From positions 124,001 through 188,000 of the forward strand of contig NZ_QXNY01000001.1 of the NCBI RefSeq assembly GCF_003572205.1: a DNA stretch of 64,000 nucleotides, in the 5' to 3' direction. Below the pieces are notes generated by a model. It did no database searches. It saw only the letters and a program-made list of their open reading frames with translations, and was not told where the DNA came from. The translations under genes and the position numbers were made by a program. Origin of the DNA: Algihabitans albus (lineage in GTDB: Bacteria > Pseudomonadota > Alphaproteobacteria > Kiloniellales > DSM-21159). This document shows positions 1 to 9,715 of the stretch, one piece after another. Positions within the stretch are counted from its first letter, which is position 1, and each line of letters begins with the position of its first letter.

Positions 1-670
1 CCCGCAGGTCGGGATAGAAGATCGATACCTGCTCCGCCAGGAACATGCCCTTGTAGATGATGGAGCGGCCCGACAGCGAGCAGATGTAGAGGTCCTTGAT
101 CGATTCCGCTTCGGCCGCCTTTTCGATCCGCCGACGGATGATGTAGAGGTCGATCTCGAAGCGCTGCGGATCGACGCCCTTCGCGTTGGCGATCATGATC
201 TGCTCGATCTCGGGACGGGTGGCGTTGGCCTTTTCCCCGATCACGCTCGTATCGACCGGCACCTGACGCCAGCCGTAGATCGAATAGCCGAAATGCAGGA
301 TCTCGCGCTCGACCAGAACGCGGCAGCGCTCCTGCGCGCCGTAGTCGGTGCGCGGCAGGAAGATCATGCCGACGCCGATCTGGCCTGCATCGGGCCGATG
401 GCCCGTCAGCTCGATGTGCTCGCGGAAGAAGGCCTGCGGGATCTGCACGTGAATGCCCGCACCGTCGCCGGTCTTGCCGTCGGCATCGACCGCGCCCCGG
501 TGCCAGACCGCCTTCAATGCCTCGATGGCCTTCTCCACTACGTCGCGTCGTGGCTTGCCGTCGATCGAGGCGACCAGACCGACGCCGCAGGCATCGTGCT
601 CGTCGGCTGGATCGTAGAGGCCGGTCTCTGCCAGCAGGGCGGCTTCGGGAGTCTGAGCGTCGAGAGGCAT
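1..670 (-). CDS. gltB: Glutamate synthase large subunit, N-terminal part (cut by window edge)
   Basis: Encodes the first ~223 residues of the NADPH-glutamate synthase alpha chain, whose glutaminase domain releases ammonia from glutamine and passes it to 2-oxoglutarate. The N terminus reads MPLDAQTPEAALLAETGLYD and is followed by DACGVG. Cys28 in that motif is the expected Ntn-type nucleophile, so the first 27 residues would be a removed propeptide. The motifs WHRGAVDADGKTGDGAG and GMIFLPR further support a class II glutamine amidotransferase. The rest of this ~1500-residue protein lies off the left edge. The gene starts 38 bases after the gltD stop on the same strand, so gltD-gltB form an operon with the small subunit first. 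Confidence 0.95.
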   Translation of the reverse strand, partial: MPLDAQTPEAALLAETGLYDPADEHDACGVGLVASIDGKPRRDVVEKAIEALKAVWHRGAVDADGKTGDGAGIHVQIPQAFFREHIELTGHRPDAGQIGVGMIFLPRTDYGAQERCRVLVEREILHFGYSIYGWRQVPVDTSVIGEKANATRPEIEQIMIANAKGVDPQRFEIDLYIIRRRIEKAAEAESIKDLYICSLSGRSIIYKGMFLAEQVSIFYPDLR

Positions 671-708
671 CTCATCGATCCTGAAAAGTCGGGTTTGCTT
701 CGAAAAAC

Positions 709-2166
709 CTACTCGGCGGCCACGGCCGCCGCGCCGAGGGCGCCGCTGGCGGCCTTGGACTGCAGGTAGCCGTCAATCTGGTCGGCGGCATCGCGGCCGT
801 CGCGAATGGCCCAGACCACCAGGGAGGCGCCGCGCACGATGTCGCCGGCGGCGAAGACGCCGTCGAGCGAGGTCATCATGTTCTTGTAGCTGACCTTCAA
901 GGTACCCCAGCGGGTGGTTTCCAGCGCTTCGGCCTCGAACTGGCCCGGCAGGTCTTCCGGATCAAAGCCCAGCGCCTTGATCACCAGGTCTGCCTCCACC
1001 GTGTAGGCGCTGTCCGGCAGCACCTGCGGGGCCTGTCGCCCGGTGGCATCGGCGACGCCGAGATGGACGCGGCTGGCGCGCACGCCGGAGACGGTCTCGT
1101 CGCCCAAGAAGGCCTCCGGCGCCGAGAGCCAGACGAATTCCACGCCTTCCTCCTCCGCATTGGCGACCTCGCGCTGCGAGCCAGGCATGTTGGTGCGATT
1201 GCGGCGGTAGAGGCACTTCACCGAGGTGGCGCCCTGGCGCACCGCCGTACGCACGCAGTCCATCGCCGTGTCGCCGCCGCCGATGACCACCACACGCTTG
1301 CCCTCCGCGTTGAGGGTACCGTCGTCGAAGGCCGGAACCTCGTCGCCTAGGCCATTGCGGTTGGAGGCCGTGAGGTAGTCCATCGCCGGCTGGATGTTCC
1401 CCAATCCCGAGCCGGGCGCCTGCAGGTCGCGCGCCTTATAGACGCCGGTGGCGACCAGCACCGCATCGTGCTGGATGCGCAGCTCGTCCAGGGTGGCGTC
1501 GCGGCCGACCTCGAAATTCAGCTTGAAGGTGACCCCGGCCTCGGCGATCAGGCGCGCCCGGCGCTCGACCACCTCCTTTTCCAGCTTGAAGTTCGGGATG
1601 CCGTAGATCATCAGGCCGCCGATCCGGTCGTAGCGGTCGTAGATCGTGACCTGGTAGCCCTTGCGCCGCAGCTCCTCGGCCGCGGCGAGGCCGGCGGGTC
1701 CGGCGCCGACGATGCCGACCGACTGATCGCGCTCGCGCGTCGGCCTGACCGCCTTAACCCAGCCCTTCTCCCAGGCCGTGTCGGTGATGTACTTCTCGAC
1801 CGCACCGATCGTCACCGTTCCGTGGCCCGACTGCTCGATGACGCAGTTGCCTTCGCAGAGACGGTCCTGCGGGCAGATGCGGCCGCAGATCTCCGGGAAG
1901 TTGTTGGTCGCCTGGCTGACCTCGTAGGCCTCTTCCAGACGGCCTTCGGCGGTCAGCATCAGCCAGTCGGGGATGTTGTTGTGCACCGGACAATGCACCT
2001 GGCAGAAGGGCACGCCGCACTGACTGCAACGCGCCGCCTGCTGCGCCGCCGCGGCCGGATCGAATTCCTGATAGATCTCGTCGAAGTCCGCGCGGCGGGT
2101 CTCGACGCCGCGCTTGTGAGGCGTCTTCTGCTCCGTGGTCACGAACTTCAGCATCTGGTTCGGCAT
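709..2166 (-). CDS. gltD: Glutamate synthase small subunit
   Basis: 485-residue beta subunit that takes electrons from NAD(P)H through FAD and iron-sulfur centres to GltB. Cys47/50/55/59 and Cys94/98/104/108 form the two N-terminal cysteine clusters. GAGPAG (154-159) is the FAD site and GGGDTAMDC the second nucleotide-binding site. The open frame continues 47 codons further upstream to 2307, but the ATG at 2166 (MPNQMLKF) is chosen because it matches the family's usual N terminus and is preceded by a purine-rich GGGGAGAGGG. It is the first gene of the gltD-gltB operon and is divergent from uppP. Confidence 0.96.
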   Translation of the reverse strand: MPNQMLKFVTTEQKTPHKRGVETRRADFDEIYQEFDPAAAAQQAARCSQCGVPFCQVHCPVHNNIPDWLMLTAEGRLEEAYEVSQATNNFPEICGRICPQDRLCEGNCVIEQSGHGTVTIGAVEKYITDTAWEKGWVKAVRPTRERDQSVGIVGAGPAGLAAAEELRRKGYQVTIYDRYDRIGGLMIYGIPNFKLEKEVVERRARLIAEAGVTFKLNFEVGRDATLDELRIQHDAVLVATGVYKARDLQAPGSGLGNIQPAMDYLTASNRNGLGDEVPAFDDGTLNAEGKRVVVIGGGDTAMDCVRTAVRQGATSVKCLYRRNRTNMPGSQREVANAEEEGVEFVWLSAPEAFLGDETVSGVRASRVHLGVADATGRQAPQVLPDSAYTVEADLVIKALGFDPEDLPGQFEAEALETTRWGTLKVSYKNMMTSLDGVFAAGDIVRGASLVVWAIRDGRDAADQIDGYLQSKAASGALGAAAVAAE

Positions 2167-2692
2167 GGCCGAGCCCTCTCCCCTTCGAGGATCGTTAAAA
2201 ATCACGGGCGGACGGCTGCCGCCCTTTCCTTTGTTCGGCGCCGCGGCCGCACCCGCAGCCGGCGCGCTCAGACGCAAAAGCGCGGGCCGCGACGGACGGC
2301 TTCGCAAGGGCAGGTCGTCTCGACGTGCGTGCCCACGGATGCGCCCGTGTTACGGTCCGCGCTTTAGACCCCTCCGGTCTCGAAATGCGAACGTGACCAG
2401 CGGTTCTCGTCGCGCAGCTATCGAGCGCATTTCCGCGCTCTCGGCTTATATATCTCACCTGGAGGTCGGGGGAAAGCTCATTTTCCGTTAAAAGGTCATA
2501 TATGCTGACCTTTATTCGGTGGAGCGCTCCGGAAATGCTGCGCCGCACATAGTCTGGGCGCGAGCTTCTCCGCTTATAGTTCCAAATCGGGATTAAATTT
2601 CCGGCAGCGGCGACACCGCGGCACTTGCTATCACAGTCGTCACCAAGGGGGGCGCCGAACGCGCGAACCTCGCGCCGGGGAGATCTTCGTCC
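2167..2692. other. Intergenic region between divergent gltD and uppP
   Basis: 526 bases without a convincing gene. The left part (to ~2380) is GC-rich. The right part holds AT-richer stretches around 2446-2515 and 2570-2590 that could carry promoters for either gene. It contains an 8+8 inverted repeat listed separately and the 10-base palindrome GGAGCGCTCC at 2521-2530. No clear sigma-70 hexamer pair stands out. Confidence 0.6.
2491..2513. promoter_or_regulatory. Perfect inverted repeat, candidate operator
   Basis: AAAGGTCA, 7-base spacer TATATGC, then TGACCTTT: perfect 8-base arms in an AT-rich pocket of a GC-rich genome. It lies 180 bases upstream of uppP and 325 bases upstream of gltD. 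The centre-to-centre size fits a dimeric helix-turn-helix regulator. A short terminator is less likely because no gene points into it. The cognate regulator is unknown. Confidence 0.45.
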
Positions 2693-3526
2693 GTGCCGCT
2701 TCTGCTGCTCGCCATCCTGGCCGTCGTCCAGGGTATTACCGAATTCCTGCCGATCTCCTCCTCCGGCCATCTGGTGCTGGTCTGGGAGATCTTCGACCAG
2801 ACCGAAGCCGCCGGCGTGCGTGCCGCCGAAACGGAGCGCCTGGATCTGGACGTCGCCGTACATGTCGGCACGCTCGCCGCCGTCTGCCTCTATTTCTGGC
2901 GCGATATCTGGCGCATGGCGATCGGCCTGCTTCGTCTGCTGACCGGCCGGCGCGACCCGGGCGCGCGCCTGGCGGGACTGGTACTGCTCGCCTCCCTGCC
3001 GATCATCCCTGCCGGCTTCTTTGGCAAGGACCTGGTGCTGATCTACTTCCGCGACATCGCGGTGATCGGCTGGACCACCCTGGGCTTTGGGATTCTGCTC
3101 GGCCTCGCCGACCGCTTCGGCATGCTGATCAACCGGATCGAGCACATGGGTTGGCTGCAGGCGCTGATGATCGGCTTGGCCCAGGTGCTGGCCCTGGTTC
3201 CGGGCACCAGCCGGTCGGGCATCACCATGACGGCGGCGCGCTTTCTCGGCTTCGAGCGCTCGGAGGCGGCACGCTTTTCGCTGCTGCTGGCGATCCCGGC
3301 GATCGCCGGGGCCGGCACCCTGGCCGGGCTCGACCTCTATGAGAGCGGCGACCTGTCGCTCGGCCGCGACGCCGCCATCGCCGCCGGCCTGGCCTTCGTC
3401 GCCGCGCTGATCGCCATCGCCGCGATGATGGCCTGGCTGCGCCACGCCAGCTTCGCACCCTTCGTCATCTACCGGATCCTGCTGGGCGCGCTGCTGCTCG
3501 CCCTGGTCTACGGCGGCGTGATCTAG
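2693..3526 (+). CDS. uppP: Undecaprenyl-diphosphatase (BacA/UppP)
   Basis: 277-residue inner-membrane enzyme that dephosphorylates undecaprenyl diphosphate, recycling the lipid carrier for peptidoglycan and LPS synthesis. The N-terminal QGITEFLPISSSGHL supplies the family's glutamate-rich motif (Gln13-Glu17) and the second signature PGTSRSG lies near residues 169-176. The rest is hydrophobic and fits about eight membrane segments. It starts at a GTG, since no ATG fits the conserved N terminus. Its stop overlaps by four bases (CTAG) the stop of the convergent reductase gene. Confidence 0.95.
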   Translation: MPLLLLAILAVVQGITEFLPISSSGHLVLVWEIFDQTEAAGVRAAETERLDLDVAVHVGTLAAVCLYFWRDIWRMAIGLLRLLTGRRDPGARLAGLVLLASLPIIPAGFFGKDLVLIYFRDIAVIGWTTLGFGILLGLADRFGMLINRIEHMGWLQALMIGLAQVLALVPGTSRSGITMTAARFLGFERSEAARFSLLLAIPAIAGAGTLAGLDLYESGDLSLGRDAAIAAGLAFVAALIAIAAMMAWLRHASFAPFVIYRILLGALLLALVYGGVI

Positions 3527-4479
3527 CCTTCCGGCGTCTGCGCCACGAAGCGGCCGCCGGGACGGTAACGCTCCAGATAGGTCGGGATGATCACCTCCAC
3601 CGAGTGCGGTGTCTCGATGCCCAGGTCGGCCAAGGTCAAGGCATTGGGCGCCACGACGTTGTCGTGCTCCAGTAGCTTGACCTGGTCGCGGGTCAGCGGC
3701 GGATCGGGCAGTTGCTGCAAAAGGCTGCCCTGGACGTAAGCCAGAGCCCAGGGCACCGGAATCAGCAGACGGCGGCGGCGAATGGTCTTGAGCAGCAGCT
3801 GCAACAACGCCTTGAAGCTGTAGACGTGCGGGCCGCCCAGCTCGAAGGTCTTGCCGCGCGCGTCCTCCCGCTCCAGCCCGGCCACCACCGCATCGGCGAC
3901 GTCGCCGACATAGACCGGCTGGAATCGCGTCGCGCCGCCGCCGATCAGGGGCAGCGCCGGGGTCAGCCGCGCCATGGCGGCGAAGCGGTTGAAGAAGCCG
4001 TCTTCCGGGCCGAACACGATCGAGGGCCGCAGGATCACGGCTTGGGGAACCTCGGTCCGCACGGCCGCTTCGCCCAATCCCTTGGTGCGGGCGTAGTCGG
4101 CCTCGGCGTCCGGGTCGGCGCCGATGGCCGACATCTGCACGAAACGGGTGATGCCCTCCGCGGCAGCCACCTCGGCGATCCGCTGGGCGCCGAGGTGCTG
4201 CAGCGCCTCGAAAGTCTGCGAACCGCCCTCGGCCAGGATACCGACGAGGTTGACGACGGCATCGGCGCCCTGGATCGCCGCGGTGACTTCCGCATCGCTC
4301 TGCAAACGCGCCCGCAGGGGCACGATCTGCCCGACGTTGCCGAGCGGCCTCAGGAACTGCGCCTGTCGCGGGTGGCGCACCGCCACGCGAACCGTCCAGC
4401 CCCGGTCGGCCAAGCGTGCGACGACGTAGCGACCGATGAAACCGGACCCGCCGAAGATGGTCACCGTCTGGCCTGCCAT
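3523..4479 (-). CDS. NDUFA9-like NAD(P)-binding reductase (extended/atypical SDR)
   Basis: 318-residue Rossmann-fold protein of the complex I NDUFA9 / NmrA-like group. GGSGFIG at 10-16 binds the dinucleotide and DYARTKG near residue 128 is the YxxxK-like segment. The family includes the alphaproteobacterial relatives of the mitochondrial complex I accessory subunit, but no nuo genes are nearby, so a role in complex I assembly is only a family-level suggestion. It could equally be a sugar-nucleotide or quinone-related reductase. It overlaps uppP tail-to-tail by four bases. Confidence 0.85.
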   Translation of the reverse strand: MAGQTVTIFGGSGFIGRYVVARLADRGWTVRVAVRHPRQAQFLRPLGNVGQIVPLRARLQSDAEVTAAIQGADAVVNLVGILAEGGSQTFEALQHLGAQRIAEVAAAEGITRFVQMSAIGADPDAEADYARTKGLGEAAVRTEVPQAVILRPSIVFGPEDGFFNRFAAMARLTPALPLIGGGATRFQPVYVGDVADAVVAGLEREDARGKTFELGGPHVYSFKALLQLLLKTIRRRRLLIPVPWALAYVQGSLLQQLPDPPLTRDQVKLLEHDNVVAPNALTLADLGIETPHSVEVIIPTYLERYRPGGRFVAQTPEG

Positions 4480-4591
4480 GGTCCGTACCCTCTCCTCACC
4501 TTAGCGATCGTCGGCGGGAATCGCCGCCAGGGTCCTTCAGGAGCCCTACCGTGAAACTCCGAAGAGCGCTCATAGCACCGCCGAGCTTGCG

Positions 4592-4619
4592 TTGACAGCC
4601 CGCGACCACCCTATATCTT
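4592..4619 (+). promoter_or_regulatory. Sigma-70-type promoter for the RNase D-like gene
   Basis: A consensus -35 TTGACA (4592-4597), a 16-base spacer and TATCTT (4614-4619) as -10. It is placed about 85 bases before the ATG at 4711 and points into that gene. It sits in the gap between two divergent genes, where a promoter is expected. Confidence 0.6.
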
Positions 4620-4710
4620 CGCCTCACCCTTCCCTTGGCAAGCCGCCGCGCCGTCGCAACCCCCTGCAGGCAGCACGGCGGGCCGGCCCGACAGCGCGGA
4701 CTCGGACTTC

Positions 4711-5328
4711 ATGACGCAAATCACGCTGCACCACGGCGACCTGCCGGACGACCTCGATCTTGGGTCGGTCGTGGCCGTCGACACCGAAACCATGGGCCTG
4801 AGGGTTCCGCGCGACCGCCTCTGCCTGGTGCAGCTCTCGTCCGGCGACGGCACGGCCCATCTCGTGCAGTTGAACGACGGCCGCTACGCCGCTCCCAACC
4901 TCCAGCGTCTGCTCGGCGACCCGAAAGTGCTGAAGCTGTTCCATTTCGCCCGCTTCGATCTGGCGGTGCTGAAGCACTGGCTGAAGGTCGAGTGCCAGCC
5001 GATTTACTGCACCAAGATCGCCAGCAAGCTGGTGCGGACCTTCACGGACCGGCACGGTCTGAAAGATCTCTGTCAGGAGATGCTCGGCGTCTCCCTGTCG
5101 AAGCAGCAGCAGTCGAGCGACTGGGGCGCCGCGGAGCTGACCCAGCAGCAACGCGCCTATGCCGCCGCCGACGTCCTGCACCTCCATGGCCTCAAGCAGG
5201 CGCTCGACGTCATGCTAGCCCGCGAGAAGCGGGCCGCCTACGCGCAAGCCTGTTTCGACTTCCTGCCGACCCGCGCGGCGCTCGATCTCGCGGGTTGGGA
5301 CCAGGTGGACATCTTCGCGCACTCTTGA
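4711..5328 (+). CDS. Short RNase D-like 3'-5' exonuclease
   Basis: 205-residue DEDDy-type exonuclease. Exo I is VDTETMG (Asp24, Glu26), Exo II is FHFARFD near residue 83, and Exo III is YAAAD (Tyr150, Asp154). The tyrosine form marks the RNase D branch. Full-length RNase D carries C-terminal HRDC domains (~370 residues); this protein ends after the nuclease domain, as is common for a second, short RNase D paralogue in alphaproteobacteria. The likely role is trimming of structured RNA 3' ends. It is followed after 140 bases by lptC. Confidence 0.9.
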   Translation: MTQITLHHGDLPDDLDLGSVVAVDTETMGLRVPRDRLCLVQLSSGDGTAHLVQLNDGRYAAPNLQRLLGDPKVLKLFHFARFDLAVLKHWLKVECQPIYCTKIASKLVRTFTDRHGLKDLCQEMLGVSLSKQQQSSDWGAAELTQQQRAYAAADVLHLHGLKQALDVMLAREKRAAYAQACFDFLPTRAALDLAGWDQVDIFAHS

Positions 5329-5468
5329 GAGACGGCTTGAAAGGCGTAAACACGCCTCCCTTGTGAGCGTGATGCGAAGGGGTTCGGGAGATACCCCTGT
5401 GACACATTAGGGGCCCTTTCGTCCGGTTTGGCTGGCTTCGGTCACGATCGGAAGCGTAAATACGTACT

Positions 5469-6215
5469 ATGGCCATGGCGCAGAGCAGTTCAGAGCAAGC
5501 CGGTTCGAAGCCCGTCGAAGGACGGTCACGGCGAAGACGCGTCGCGCCGCCGCGCCTGTCCGGGCGCAGCGCCTACAGCATTTTCGTCAACGCCATGAAG
5601 CTGCTGCTGCCCACCGTCGCGGTCGGGCTGGTGCTGCTGATCGCGATTTGGCCGCAGATCGAACGGACTGGGGGCTTCCGCCTCGACGCCATCGAGACCT
5701 TCGGCGACACCCCGGTGCCGGAAGAAGCGACGATGATCAATCCGCGCTACGAGGGCATCGACGAAAATCGCCGGCCCTTCATGATCACCGCTGATGTCGC
5801 CCGGCAGCTCGATCCGGGCGAAGAGGAGACGATCGACATGCGGCAGCCGGCCGCCGATCTCTTCGACGACGTCGGCAAGTGGCTGGCGATCACCGCCGAC
5901 CACGGTGTCTATGAACGCGGTCAGGAGGTGCTGTTGCTCGACGGCAACGTGAACATCTTCCACGACGACGGCTACGAACTGCAGACCGACCAGGCGGTGG
6001 TCGATCTGGCCGCGGATCTTGCGACCAGCAGCATGCCGACCTTCGGCCAGGGCAGCTTCGGCACGATCACCTCCGAGGGTCTGCGTGTGGAGGAGCGGGG
6101 CGCCCGCGTCTTCTTCACCGGACGGGCGCACATGGTGCTCTACCCCAGTGATCAGGATCCTGAGGCAGGAACCGATACCGGAACCAATCCGGCGCCCCAG
6201 GACAGCACTCCGTGA
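5469..6215 (+). CDS. lptC: LPS export protein LptC
   Basis: 248-residue bitopic protein of the Lpt machine that receives lipopolysaccharide from the LptBFG transporter and passes it to LptA. A basic N terminus (about 1-35) is followed by one membrane anchor (LLLPTVAVGLVLLIAIW, about 40-60) and a periplasmic beta-jellyroll region rich in short beta repeats (YEGIDENRRPF, DHGVYERG). The first of two close in-frame ATGs is used (5469; the second is at 5475); neither has a good ribosome-binding site. Its end overlaps the GTG of lptA by four bases, so translation is coupled. Confidence 0.9.
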   Translation: MAMAQSSSEQAGSKPVEGRSRRRRVAPPRLSGRSAYSIFVNAMKLLLPTVAVGLVLLIAIWPQIERTGGFRLDAIETFGDTPVPEEATMINPRYEGIDENRRPFMITADVARQLDPGEEETIDMRQPAADLFDDVGKWLAITADHGVYERGQEVLLLDGNVNIFHDDGYELQTDQAVVDLAADLATSSMPTFGQGSFGTITSEGLRVEERGARVFFTGRAHMVLYPSDQDPEAGTDTGTNPAPQDSTP

Positions 6216-7129
6216 AGATGCTGCCGATCCCAACCGCCATCCTGTTGGTCACCGTCCTGCTGACGGCACCGGCCTGGGCCCAAAGCCTGGGCGGACTGGC
6301 AACCGGCAGCGGCGCGCCGCTGGAGATTTTCGCCGATCAGGGCATCGAATGGCTGCGGTCCGAACAGAAGTACGTCGCCCGTGGCAACGCCCTCGCCCGC
6401 CAGGGCGATACGCAGGTGGCGGCCGACGTCCTGACCGCTTTCTACCGGGACAGCGAAGATCAGCCCGAGACCGGGTCCCCGACCCAAGGCGGCGGCGACA
6501 TCTATCGCATTCTCGCCGAAGGCAACGTCGTGATCACTTCCCCGAACCAGACGGCCTATGCCGATCGCGGCGTCTACTTTGTCGACGACCAGATCGCCGT
6601 GCTGCAGGGGAACGACCTGCGACTGGAAACGGAAAACGAAGTGGTGACCGCCCGGGACAGCCTGGAATACTGGGAAAACTTCCAGGGCACGCCCATCGCG
6701 GTGGCGCGCGGCGACGCCTCCGTCCTGACCGACGGGCGGCAGATCGAGGCCGACGAACTGGTGGCGACACTGCGGCCGAACGAGGAAGGGCGGAACGAGA
6801 TCGCGCAAATCGACGCCTTCGGCGACGTGGAAATCTCCAGCCCCGAAGAATACGCCCGTGGCGATCAGGGCGTTTACTATGTTAAGGAAGAGCGAGCTAT
6901 CCTGGCTGGCAGCGTGCGGATCACGCAGGGTGAGACGCAACTGAACGGCCAGCGCGCGGAGGTCGATCTTGCAACCGGCGTCAGCCGTTTGCTGCCGACG
7001 GCAGGTGGACGTGTCGAAGGCATTCTGATGCCGCGCGAAAACGGCGGCCCATCGCTGCCGCCACAGCCCGGAAACGGCGATGGAACTTCCGAGGCATCGC
7101 CGTCCGAAAGGGAGGACGGAGCGCAGTGA
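6212..7129 (+). CDS. lptA: LPS transport periplasmic protein LptA
   Basis: 305-residue OstA/LptA-domain protein that forms the periplasmic bridge carrying LPS to the outer membrane. A signal peptide (1-23, ending APAWA before QS) precedes repeated beta-jellyroll units such as [19 protein letters not shown] and [20 protein letters not shown]. It is longer than E. coli LptA (185), mainly through extra repeat units and a proline/glycine-rich tail, as in many alphaproteobacteria. It starts at GTG within GTGA overlapping the lptC stop, and overlaps lptB by four bases. Confidence 0.92.
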   Translation: MKMLPIPTAILLVTVLLTAPAWAQSLGGLATGSGAPLEIFADQGIEWLRSEQKYVARGNALARQGDTQVAADVLTAFYRDSEDQPETGSPTQGGGDIYRILAEGNVVITSPNQTAYADRGVYFVDDQIAVLQGNDLRLETENEVVTARDSLEYWENFQGTPIAVARGDASVLTDGRQIEADELVATLRPNEEGRNEIAQIDAFGDVEISSPEEYARGDQGVYYVKEERAILAGSVRITQGETQLNGQRAEVDLATGVSRLLPTAGGRVEGILMPRENGGPSLPPQPGNGDGTSEASPSEREDGAQ

Positions 7130-7959
7130 GCGAGCCCTTAGACCCAGACCACGGCGGCGAACAGACCGGACAGGCTCCGGAGGCAGCCGGCACGCCTTCG
7201 GCAAGCTCCAGTTGGACGCCAAAACTGGTGGCGGACAATCGAGGCCTGGCTGCGGTTTCGGTCGGCAAAGCCTTCAAGAAACGCCCGGTCCTCCGCGACG
7301 TCACGGTGGCCGTCGAACGCGGCGAAGCGGTCGGACTGCTCGGTCCCAACGGCGCCGGCAAGACCACCTGCTTCTATATCGTCATGGGCCTGCTGCAGCC
7401 CGATACCGGCTACGTCATGCTGGACGGGCACGACATCACCGACCTGCCGATGTATCGCCGGGCCCGCCTGGGAATCGGCTATCTGCCGCAAGAAGCCTCC
7501 ATCTTCCGCGGCCTGAGCGTGGAACAGAACATTCGCGGCGTGCTGGAGGCCGTGGAACGCGATCGCGACAAGCGCGAACACCGGCTCGAAGAGCTGCTGA
7601 ACGAGTTCGGTATCGGCCATCTCCGCCGGGCCCCGGCGACCGCGCTGTCCGGCGGCGAGCGGCGGCGCTGCGAGATCGCGCGCGCGCTGGCCAGCCAGCC
7701 CAACTTCATTCTGCTCGACGAGCCGCTGGCCGGCATCGACCCGATTGCGGTCAACGACATCCGCGAACTGGTCAGTCACTTGCGAGACCGCGGAATCGGC
7801 GTGTTGATCACCGATCACAACGTCCGCGAGACCCTGGAGATCGTCGATCGCGCCTACATCATTCACGACGGCCGTGTGCTGATGGAAGGCCTGCCGGAAG
7901 AGATCGTGGCGCACCAGGACGTGCGCCGAGTTTACCTGGGCGAAAGGTTTAGTTTGTAA
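7126..7959 (+). CDS. lptB: LPS export ABC transporter ATPase LptB
   Basis: 277-residue ABC ATPase powering LPS extraction from the inner membrane. Walker [10 protein letters not shown] is at 73-81, followed by Q-loop LPQEASIF, signature LSGGERRR, Walker B FILLDEP and switch histidine ITDH. An N-terminal extension of about 40 low-complexity residues precedes the ATPase core. The permeases LptF and LptG are not in this window. The GTG start overlaps the lptA stop, and rpoN follows after 10 bases, the classic proteobacterial order. Confidence 0.95.
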   Translation: MSEPLDPDHGGEQTGQAPEAAGTPSASSSWTPKLVADNRGLAAVSVGKAFKKRPVLRDVTVAVERGEAVGLLGPNGAGKTTCFYIVMGLLQPDTGYVMLDGHDITDLPMYRRARLGIGYLPQEASIFRGLSVEQNIRGVLEAVERDRDKREHRLEELLNEFGIGHLRRAPATALSGGERRRCEIARALASQPNFILLDEPLAGIDPIAVNDIRELVSHLRDRGIGVLITDHNVRETLEIVDRAYIIHDGRVLMEGLPEEIVAHQDVRRVYLGERFSL

Positions 7960-7969
7960 CGCTTTTTGT

Positions 7970-9502
7970 ATGTCCGTCAGCCAACGCCTCGAGGTCCGCC
8001 AGAGCCAATCTCTGGTAATGACGCCGCAGCTGCAGCAAGCCATCAAGCTGCTGCAGCTGTCGAACCTCGAACTGTCGGACTACGTCGCGAGCGAAATCGA
8101 GCAGAATCCGTTGCTGCGTGCCGACGAACGCGGCCCCGCGAGCGAGGAAGGCGACTGGCGCGAGCGCTCCGCACCGGATCAGAGCGAACGCTCCGCCGAC
8201 CCTCAGGGTCCGGCGGAGGCGCCGGATAGCGCAGCCACAGCAGCGAGCGACGTCCTGACCGGCGAGCGCGATGCGCCGCTCGACGCGGAGACGACCTACG
8301 ACGACCTGGGTCCGGCGGACGGCGCGGCCGGCCCGCTGGGCGACACGGCCGGCCTGACCCGGTCGCGTGGCGGCGAGACCGGCGAGTTCACCGACTTCGA
8401 GCAACGGCTCGGACAGGCCGAGAGCCTGCGCGACCGCCTGGTCGCCCAACTGCAACTCAGCCTTACCGAAGACGGCGACCGCCTGATCGGCCTGACGCTG
8501 ATCGACAGCCTCACGGAGTCCGGCTATCTCGGGATCTCGCTCGCCGAGGCCGCCGCGCAGCTCTCTGTCGCCGAAAGCGAGGTCGAGCGGGTGTTGCGGG
8601 TCCTGCAGGGCTTCGAACCCACGGGACTCTTCGCGAGAACGCTTCGGGAGTGCCTCGCGCTGCAGCTCGCAGAACGCGACCGGCTGGACCCCTTGATGTC
8701 TCGCCTGCTGGAACATCTGGAGATGATCGCGGACGGCGAGACCGCGAAACTGCGGAAACTGCTTGGCTGCGACGCCGAGGACTTCACCGACATGATGGCG
8801 GAAATCCGTAGCCTCGATCCGCGCCCGGGAAGCGGCCTGGACAGCGGGCCGGCCGAAGCCGTGGTGCCCGACGTGCTGATGCGGGCCCTGCCGGGCGGCG
8901 CCTGGTCGCTGGAACTGAATCCGGACACTTTGCCGCGTGTCCTGGTCGATCGGGCTTACTACACCCGCGTCGCCGGGTCCTGCCGGCGCAAGCAGGACAA
9001 GGACTACCTCTCCGAACAGCTTCAGTCCGCGAACTGGCTGGTCAAGGCGCTGCATCAGCGAGCGACCACCATCATCAAGGTGGCCGCGGAACTCGTGCGC
9101 CAACAGGACGGCTTCTTCCGGCACGGGGTCAGCCATCTGAAGCCCCTGATCCTGCGCGACGTCGCCGAGGCGATCGAACTGCACGAATCGACGGTCAGCC
9201 GGGTCACGGCGAACAAGTTCATTGCCACGCCGCGCGGCACCTTTGAGCTGAAATACTTCTTCACCACGGCCGTCTCGGGGGCGAACGGGACCGAAGTTTC
9301 CGCCGAGTCGGTGCGTCACCGAATCCGCGCGATGATCGAGGACGAATCGCCCAAGAAGATTCTTTCGGACGACACCATCGTCGATCATCTCCGCGGCGAA
9401 GGCATAGATATCGCCCGTAGAACGGTCGCCAAATACCGGGAATCCATGCGTATTCCGTCATCGGTGCAGCGGCGCAGGCAGAAGGCCATGATGGCTTTCT
9501 GA
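7970..9502 (+). CDS. rpoN: RNA polymerase sigma-54 factor
   Basis: 510-residue sigma-54. The glutamine/leucine-rich Region I (MTPQLQQAIKLLQLSNLEL, about 18-36) binds activators. An acidic Region II (about 50-140) is followed by the core-binding and helix-turn-helix regions. The RpoN box is ARRTVAKYRESM near residues 480-491. The gene lies ten bases downstream of lptB and upstream of hpf and ptsN, a conserved nitrogen-related arrangement. No -24/-12 promoter was recognised in this window. Confidence 0.97.
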   Translation: MSVSQRLEVRQSQSLVMTPQLQQAIKLLQLSNLELSDYVASEIEQNPLLRADERGPASEEGDWRERSAPDQSERSADPQGPAEAPDSAATAASDVLTGERDAPLDAETTYDDLGPADGAAGPLGDTAGLTRSRGGETGEFTDFEQRLGQAESLRDRLVAQLQLSLTEDGDRLIGLTLIDSLTESGYLGISLAEAAAQLSVAESEVERVLRVLQGFEPTGLFARTLRECLALQLAERDRLDPLMSRLLEHLEMIADGETAKLRKLLGCDAEDFTDMMAEIRSLDPRPGSGLDSGPAEAVVPDVLMRALPGGAWSLELNPDTLPRVLVDRAYYTRVAGSCRRKQDKDYLSEQLQSANWLVKALHQRATTIIKVAAELVRQQDGFFRHGVSHLKPLILRDVAEAIELHESTVSRVTANKFIATPRGTFELKYFFTTAVSGANGTEVSAESVRHRIRAMIEDESPKKILSDDTIVDHLRGEGIDIARRTVAKYRESMRIPSSVQRRRQKAMMAF

Positions 9503-9592
9503 ACGGTCGCGGGACCGGGGACGCTTGCAGCCGCAGCGGAGCGCCCCGATATAACCCCGACGGGAAAGGGGTACAGCACCCGCCCAGTTCTA

Positions 9593-9621
9593 TTGACGCC
9601 CGTTTGGGCCGTCATTATGGT
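9593..9621 (+). promoter_or_regulatory. Sigma-70-type promoter upstream of hpf
   Basis: TTGACG (9593-9598), a 17-base spacer and TATGGT (9616-9621). It lies after the rpoN stop and about 95 bases before the GTG of hpf, so hpf-ptsN can be transcribed apart from rpoN. Confidence 0.6.
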
Positions 9622-9715
9622 CCGCGCCTCCGCTGGGGGCAGGTGGTGTTTTCCGGCCGTTAAGCAAGTTTCGGCCGCTCGTGAGCCTCCGAGCAATGAC
9701 GACATAGGGTTGCCA

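Noticed and set aside
9505-9520. CGGTC/GACCG inverted repeat after rpoN
   Set aside because: Short stem with no U-run; not convincing as a terminator.
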